DNA of 64,000 nt from Endomychus coccineus. Its lineage: Eukaryota > Arthropoda > Insecta > Coleoptera > Endomychidae. A program made the position numbers and the translations under genes. This document shows, one piece after another, positions 57,886 through 64,000 of the stretch (positions are counted from its first letter, which is position 1; every line of letters starts with the position of its first letter). The DNA is taken from positions 15,911,282-15,975,281 of the forward strand of contig OY294068.1 in assembly GCA_958510875.1 (NCBI GenBank), given 5' to 3'. The notes under the pieces were generated by a model that had not been told where the DNA came from, searched no databases, and worked only from the letters and a program-made list of their open reading frames with translations.

Positions 57886-59135
57886 GATTCCTGGGTTAAT
57901 TTCAAGTGAAAGAGTTCCTGTAAGCCTGTCCTAAAACGCTCTGTTTCCGATATGCCAAAGTTTACTTTTTTAGGTTTTCTTAAAATATCAAGAAATGGTT
58001 TGAGATATTCATCTGAGTTTTCGGACAGATTAATGTGAATTAGGAACACGCTTTTTCACTTAATAAGTTGTTTTAAAATGTAATCAGGCTTACACTGGGT
58101 TCCCCATAATAGACTACCCATTTTATATTATTAATAAATTCCTTACGAGATAACTAAATAGGTTGTTCGCTGTGGGATTATCTTCTGGATTTAAGTAAAT
58201 TATGAATCAAGTAGGCGCCTGTCACAAATAAATTTAAATTAACAATTTCGTGGAACGCCACGAGAAGTTTTCTACGAGAAGTTTGTTAGTTTTCATGAAT
58301 AATTATTTAATTTTTTTGCTTTGAGACATTATTTCAACATCCGTTTGAACTTTCATGGATTACTCAGTCCAACAACGTGTGTTTTGTGTAGAAACTTATA
58401 TGAGAAGCAATTCGATAGAAGAAGTTAGGCGCGCATTCCGGCGTCAGTTCAATAACAACAATAGGGGTCACGCGCCAAATCGTAAAACTGTTAAGTTATG
58501 GGTTCGTCATTGGCGTGAAAATGGTTCTGTACAAAATTTGAAGAAGCCTGGACGTCGAAGAACAGTTCGTACACCAGAAAATATTGAACCAGTTAGAATT
58601 GCGTTTACGAGAAGTCCTAAAAGGTCTGCTAATCGACAAACCCTTATCCTAGGAATATCGAAGGGAAGCTTAGATCGAAGTCGTCCAGGTATAATCAAGG
58701 AACTGAAAGTCAAAATTCGTGAAGAAGTTGAAGGAATAGACGAAGGTTTACTACGCCGTGTAATGAACCACTTTTTATCTAATATTGAAAAATGTGTTGA
58801 AGTTGGTGGAGGTCATTTAGAAGACGTGATTTTTGAAAGCTAGAATTAAATTAGCCAAATATTTATAAATTATCATAAATCCCAAAGAGTTAGCTGTAAT
58901 TTAGTAAAATAAAAAGTTTGTTTTTTTAACTTTTTCAATCTTTTTTGGAAAGCCTGGTCAATTCTGTATGAAAAACTCTCATGAGATTTTTTCGCCAGAT
59001 GCACCAATAAAAAATAAAAACCGTTGTAGATCGAAAACGAAGCGTTTTGAGACAGGTTTATAGGAACTTTTATACTCAAAATATCCCAGAAATCATCCCT
59101 CAAAATATTTTCATATCATTAAAGAACACCTGTAT
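57885..59135 (+). mobile_element. Internally deleted mariner-like element
   Basis: Imperfect inverted repeats: GAGTTCCTGTAAGCCTGTCC and AAAACGCT near 57912 pair with AGCGTTTTGAGACAGG and TTATAGGAAC near 59040. The right end reaches ACACCTGTATA near 59130. The left end merges into LINE sequence, so it may be truncated. Encodes a short in-frame fusion described separately. Confidence 0.55.
58355..58843 (+). CDS. Deleted transposase: HTH domain joined to C-terminus
   Basis: An intact 162-codon ORF. Residues 1-100 are the transposase DNA-binding part (DYSVQQRVFCVETYMRSNSI, NRKTVKLWVRHWRENGSVQN, and ANRQTLILGISKGSL). At about residue 107 it jumps to RPGIIKELKVKIREEVE and ends CVEVGGGHLEDVIFES, the usual C-terminus. 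The whole catalytic domain, roughly 200 residues in a full-length relative, is deleted but the frame is kept. The product could still bind terminal repeats but not cut. Confidence 0.75.
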   Translation: MDYSVQQRVFCVETYMRSNSIEEVRRAFRRQFNNNNRGHAPNRKTVKLWVRHWRENGSVQNLKKPGRRRTVRTPENIEPVRIAFTRSPKRSANRQTLILGISKGSLDRSRPGIIKELKVKIREEVEGIDEGLLRRVMNHFLSNIEKCVEVGGGHLEDVIFES

Positions 59136-59139
59136 AGGT

Positions 59140-60420
59140 TTCCCTCTAGTGTAGTTAAAGTATAAAAAAAATGAATCTACAAGACAGCGCCAGGCGCTGC
59201 CACCTAAACTGTGTTACATATTATTTACCATGAACTTAATTTAAGGCGGAATCTCTTAAATTGTTTACCCATTTCATGTCTTTCTGATTTGAGTTTGGAT
59301 CTTAGACATACATAGTTAATGATCGTTGAATCAGCGAAAAGGTACATTTTCGTCTAAAAGTTGTTAACATCCCAGTAATTCTATTTAAGTCGATCAATTA
59401 TCTGCAATGAAAGCTGCAACATGAACTCAGAGTATGTAAACCTTTGCAGGAAAGTGAAATATTATATTTTCATGAACTTTCCCAATGTTAAACAGATCTG
59501 ATGTCTTTTTTTTTGAGATAAAAATGTTAATTCACACTGTTTGAAGACAATTTAGAGAAAGTATTTTATTTGGAATTTACCATGACATATTACGGTGATA
59601 AAAAATATCATGGAAGATCACACAATTTGTTTTTCTTTTTCCGTGGTTCTGTTTTCATTCCACAAATTTCCAATAATACGTAATTGCATCACGTTTGGTT
59701 CAAAACATGTTGAATTCCACAACACGGTCAATGCTATATTTTGTTCGCTGGCAGTTATTCCTCTGTAATAAATCGTTAGGAGTTATAATTCTAGTTTCAA
59801 CGATTATTTGAGGAGGTGATATTCGACGAGAAAGAAGATTAGATTCACATTTGAAACAATATAAATTGTAAAATAGAACGACCCTGTAACTGCATCGGAG
59901 TACCTAGTAGCTAGATCTGCCAAAATATGACCTCATCGGCATTAAGATTCCTTATCACCTCAATTCCAAAGGAACTAAATATAGCAAGGATCGTTAGCCA
60001 AATTTCAACAAACAAAAATTAAACACTTTGAAATCGAGGTACTTTTCTGAGCAACATTGTATGCACGCGTAGGCGAGTTGATGATATCTCAAATAAATCT
60101 ATTCAAACATCAACAACTAACGATTTTTGGATATGAATCTTATGAAATATTGGTTACAATTTGACGGGGTTCATTTTTGTTGTTGTCTGGGAAGAATTGT
60201 CCGCAAGTGTGTCGCTAGCGTATTGAAACATGTTGGAGCTATCAATGAATAATTTTTAATAAAATAATGGTCAAATTCATGATTTATGAATGTTAAAAAT
60301 GGAATATAGTTTGACAATTTCTTAAAATCAATCAATAATCACTGTTGATACAAAAGTATGAAAGGAGGAACCCACTCTAAAAATTTTAGTGTAAATTGAA
60401 TACTTTTTCTGTATAACACA
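59140..60420. other. Gene-free stretch
   Basis: AT-rich; no ORF above 60 codons, no inverted repeat and no splice-bounded coding block that I can support. Confidence 0.4.
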
Positions 60421-60426
60421 ATCTAA

Positions 60427-61055
60427 TCATCAGCGTCCGTGTCATAAACGTTGTCTGGTTCAGATTCTTCTCCTTCTTCAACTACTGGTGTTGCTTCCTT
60501 GCTTCCACTATGTGGCAGTACAATATAGAATTGATGATAGATTTGGGAGACAAATTGGAGAAGTTGATGTTCTCTTGTAAAAGAGGGTTGTTGGACATTA
60601 CTTTTTGAAATAAAGAACTTGCATTTCTCGGATTCCTTTTACCGTTTTTGGAAAGAAAATGTTCAATTGCTGGATATCAATAAAATCATCATCTTTCATC
60701 AGGCATCCTATTATATATAAACTTTCGGCTTGAAGATGCAACCAACTCAACCCAGCCTTTTGGGACATACATGTATGTTTGATATTTTTTCGTTTTAACC
60801 TCTATAAGCCCGAAATCTTGGTCGCATTCATTATATGAATGGCCTGACACCAAAAAATGGTGTGACACAATACAATTTGAGTATTTTTCACTATGTGCCA
60901 AAACTTTGTGATGAAATAACTTTTATTTTGGCCCCCACATCACTAAACGCTACTAAGTGTTTTACATGTGGAGGCGGACTAGTGATATACTTTAACAGGC
61001 AGGAACTATCTTCTGGAATCCCCTACCAGCTTGCCCCTCGTGCCGCATGAACATA
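60427..61055 (-). pseudogene. DUF7869-type transposon protein fragment
   Basis: The - strand from about 61050 reads MRHEGQAGRG in one frame, FSDVGAK in another, then NCIVSHHFLVSGHSYNECDQ and DFGLIEVKTKK with VPKGWVELV. After another shift come FIDIQQLNIFFPKTVKGIRE and an acidic end, EEGEESEPDNVYDTDADD-stop at 60427. The order GRG / SD-x-C / SGHSY-x-C-D-x-DFG / P-x-x-W matches the DUF7869 domain of insect transposon proteins, as I recall that family. Several frameshifts. Confidence 0.6.
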
Positions 61056-63400
61056 TGTCCTGTTTTGTTTTTAATATCATGGATGTTTGTTTAGGTTATA
61101 CGTCCACAACTGCCGCAAAGTAATAAGCTTTTGAATTTTGAAGTTAGATGCTATAGAAAGGATTATGTAAAAACTTATAAGCTGTAATATCCACTTATCA
61201 GTGTATGATACAGAAAGGATTACGTAAAATCCTATAAGTTTCCCGAAAATACAAAACTGTCTTACCATGTGATTTGCAACTGTATAAGTCACAATGTAAA
61301 ACCAGTTACACGTGACTCTTAGATCCCTAGCGCTCCAATGAATGAACTAAATTTGCCAGTTTGTATGGGGACTTCCCATTAGGTAGCAGCACCTGTCAAG
61401 AAATCCACTAAGATCTCTTTACCACTTAAAAAAACTAAATTTTTACTACCGTATTCCATTTTAACCTCGATTTTTTCAAAAATGTCACTTAGACCAGTTG
61501 TGTTCTAGGGTCCATATTTGTGTTATATAATATCGTGTAGGAAAAATAATTATTGGCAAGTTAAAAGAGTTAATAAATTTATATTGCTAATCCTTGGAAG
61601 TTCGAATATCAGTCGTATATTTGATAATTTAATGTTTGCGTTTCATACTTTTTTATTATTATTCCTACATCATTAAAATACATGAAGCATTAAATATTTC
61701 CGATGCCATAACTCTTGAAAGTTTCAATAAAGCCTTTAGATCTAAATTTATGTCTTTTACATATTTACGTTTATGTTAAATTTATGAATCGCGACAGCTC
61801 TAGCATCTCGGAATTATTCCTGTAGGTCGTTTTGGCATGTCGCATTACTCCATAAAACGAAGCCGGGGGAGACAGTTTAATATCTAAGCGCCGTATGACG
61901 TACGCATGAACTAGAGAGTATCTGATGAAATTTGTTTTATGTGATGCACCTGTATCTGTCAAATCTGACATACATTCCATGCCATTACATTCATAGTTGA
62001 CGTAGCTGCACATGTCTTCCTTTAAGCTTAATAGCTGGTGGCTCTACAATGCATTTATTCCACATTACGTAATTTTCATTTTAGATGACTTTCTGTGTAG
62101 TTAAAACGGCCACTAAAATATCACGTTGTTAGCGGTAATGGGAGTATAGTTCTAAATATAATTCGATCAAGGACTTTTTGTAATTCATATTTATCATTTG
62201 TTTTCAACTCTTCGAAGAGCAGTTGCATGTAAGGAGTTCATGTTTCATACTTATCCTAATTAATCAAGGAGGGACCATATTTGTGAAAAAAAAATTGAAA
62301 TTTATTGTCCGTTAGTCGATAAAAAGGCTTGGGATAGTTTTTTTTGAAATTTCATGTAGACTGTGACTTTCCTCTTGTTTTGAAGGTCGAGTGTAGTACA
62401 AAATTTCATCAAGATCGATACCTTTCTGGGTGGGAAAGAGGGTTGGTGTTGAAAACTATGCATTTTAGTATAGTATACTTCAATCACTATACGTAGTATT
62501 TAGTGTAAGGGAAGTGTCTCTGACATCTATCTTCATTTTTTCAAATTGAATTATGGTATTTTATCGAACCGTGAGGAAAAGTATGTTTTTCTGATTATAA
62601 ATATATACCACACGTATATATATAACAAGCAAAAGTGTCTGAAATTCTCATTTTAAGATTCCATTGACGTCACGATCAATTTTCCGCCTTTATTATGTGC
62701 ATGAAGTGTAGACTTCTTGATTCTGTGGGGTGCATTTTGGTAGTTCATGTGACAGTAAGTGCCAGTATCAGGGACGCATATAAGGGAAGAAGTTCGACCC
62801 CCACCCCCAACAAATCGCTCATTATTTTGCGGCCTTAGAATAGAGTTGGCTCTACCACTTGGTGCCCACGAATAGATACCATAGAGGTAAAACGAAAATT
62901 CGTTGTTAAACACACCATTCCCCCTCCATTGGAAAGCTATAAATGCGTCAAACTGACAGCAGGTGTCTATATAAAACATAGTCAAAAATGTTATGTAGAC
63001 CATTTGTATAAAATTTCAATGTAACATAGAGTATAATTTAACGTATCTCATTAGCGTTTTATAAATTTTCCCCAATATATTTGCTGAGAAGGATCTAGAG
63101 ATACCCTCGCCACGATATCGAAGCTACGCGCATGTCAAGCGTGATGGTTCCTAGCGGCGAACGAATTAACTGTTGATATACCGAATTCAATGTTCGGCGG
63201 TTGTGGTCGAGATGTTAAGACGCCAGCAATGCATTTTGTTTCTCGATTTCTAAACTCCAAGCGGCAAGGCTAGTTTTTTAATTTTTATATATTTGTGGTA
63301 ATACTAGGTTAGCAGGTTATTTGAAAATTTGTTGTAATTGATTGATGTACTTTCTTTATATCTTATTAAAGATAGCTGATGGATATTCGATCCAAAATAA
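61056..63400. other. Unassigned region with weak ORFs
   Basis: Includes minus-strand ORFs at 62013-61771 (80 codons) and 63003-62653 (116 codons, with YGIYSWAPSGRANSILRPQN). I do not recognise either. A short near-repeat is at 61130-61240 (GAAAGGATTA with GTAAAA and CTTATAAG). No gene can be supported. Confidence 0.3.
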
Positions 63401-63454
63401 TCGCAGAAATTATCACCCTTATTGAATAAAAATACTGTTACAATACTGAGAACC

Positions 63455-63481
63455 TTTCGGGTACCAAGTAGCCATCATCAG
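63455..63481 (-). ncRNA. Hammerhead-core-like motif beside a GIY-YIG fragment
   Basis: On the - strand: CTGATGA (63481-63475), one T, a hairpin GGCTAC-TTG-GTACCC with one mismatch, then GAAA (63458-63455). Same order as the motif at 52171. Stem III and the cleavage triplet could not be placed, so this is a core only. It lies about 140 bp downstream of the GIY-YIG remnant on the same strand. Confidence 0.45.
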
Positions 63482-63619
63482 AGTAAGCTAAATTAGAAAT
63501 AAAAATGTGACTATTTGGGGATAATAATGTAAACAATGGGTACCCTCAGCTGGAGATAAATCTGAATTTAATAAATTGCTTTTTCGTTCATACAATTTCG
63601 TTCCTATTAAATTACCTAG

Positions 63620-63834
63620 CTATTTTTCTGTACTATGTTTTAAAAGTGATAAACCTTCTTGAGGAATGGTGTGACCTGTATTCGAAATATGTTCGGCTAC
63701 CGCTGATTTTTCATTATTATTTTTCTTTATATGGGCAAAATGTTCCTTATAAGGAGTTAAAATGTTCCTTCTAGTTTGACTAACATAGCATTTTGAACAC
63801 GACACGACAATTGATTTTTGTAAACTTTATCAAC
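63620..63834 (-). pseudogene. Penelope-like GIY-YIG endonuclease fragment
   Basis: The - strand begins VDKVYK and, after a frameshift near 63815, continues SCSKCYVSQTRRNILTPYKE, HFAHIKKNN and AVAEHISNTGHTI to a stop at 63620. This is the GIY-YIG endonuclease that ends Penelope-like retroelement proteins; the usual YVGQT has Ser for Gly. The RT domain would lie at higher coordinates, and 63835-64000 is not readable as RT. Confidence 0.75.
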
Positions 63835-64000
63835 CGCACCGACCGGGGTACCTGGCGCACTTAAGGCGAAAGCTGCAACAAACCCTATTCCTTCAAGTTC
63901 GAAGTATATACAATTAAACTTTAACGATCCATAGATGACTTCATCGAATCTTAAAATGAGAATCCCGGACACTTCTTCAGGTGAAATATATGAGTATATA

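Noticed and set aside
62653..63003. 116-codon minus-strand ORF as a gene
   Set aside because: No recognisable domain, odd low-complexity glycine run, and no supporting exon structure; probably repeat-derived.

Overview
The window looks like part of an insect nuclear genome. It is AT-rich, its genes are split by GT-AG introns, and mariner, hAT, Helentron, LINE and Penelope-like debris lies between and inside the genes. A beetle would fit, but nothing here fixes the order. No bacterial operon, tRNA, rRNA or CRISPR array was seen.

Three host genes can be assembled exon by exon with matching splice phases. (1) Atg14/Barkor on the + strand, 2858-9130, 8 exons, about 471 aa, the autophagy-specific subunit of PI3-kinase complex I. 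(2) A 119-aa protein made almost only of a ZAD zinc-binding domain, - strand, 16958-16458, 3 exons. (3) A PPM1A/B-type metal-dependent protein phosphatase on the - strand, 40650-27518, 4 coding exons plus a likely 5' UTR exon, 373 aa. An unidentified 198-aa ORF (1501-905, -) and a possible first exon of another gene (46153, +) may also belong to the host.

Most of the rest is layered mobile DNA. Atg14 intron 3 holds a 1.1-kb foldback and intron 6 a hAT remnant. From 9.2 to 15.9 kb lie two more foldbacks, the second carrying a Helentron (helicase tail plus endonuclease) in its left arm and a mariner scrap in its loop. From 17.2 to 25.4 kb come a THAP-bearing short element, a hairpin MITE, Penelope-type palindromes and a foldback whose loop encodes a CXC-type cysteine-rich peptide. 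The phosphatase introns contain five copies of a 141-bp repeat and two foldbacks of 1.6 and 2.1 kb; a nearly intact mariner with a mutated catalytic residue lies between coding exons 3 and 4.

From 41 to 64 kb there are hAT/ZMYM1-like, DUF4817/mariner, LINE, DUF7869-type and Penelope GIY-YIG remnants. The clearest nest is at 50.8-54.4 kb: a LINE contains a hAT with 8-bp target duplications, and that hAT contains a foldback flanked by an 11-bp duplication.

The most interesting signal is a conserved fold shared by several palindromic elements: a CTGANGA box, a hairpin, then GAAA, which is the layout of a hammerhead ribozyme core. In the 51.7-52.2 kb foldback two identical copies sit head to head, each with a short stem III, a GUA cleavage triplet and a 5-bp stem I. 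Penelope-like elements are known to carry hammerheads, and a GIY-YIG fragment with the same kind of motif lies at 63.4-63.8 kb. The second notable pattern is two foldbacks carrying the same CXC-type coding fragment in their loops.
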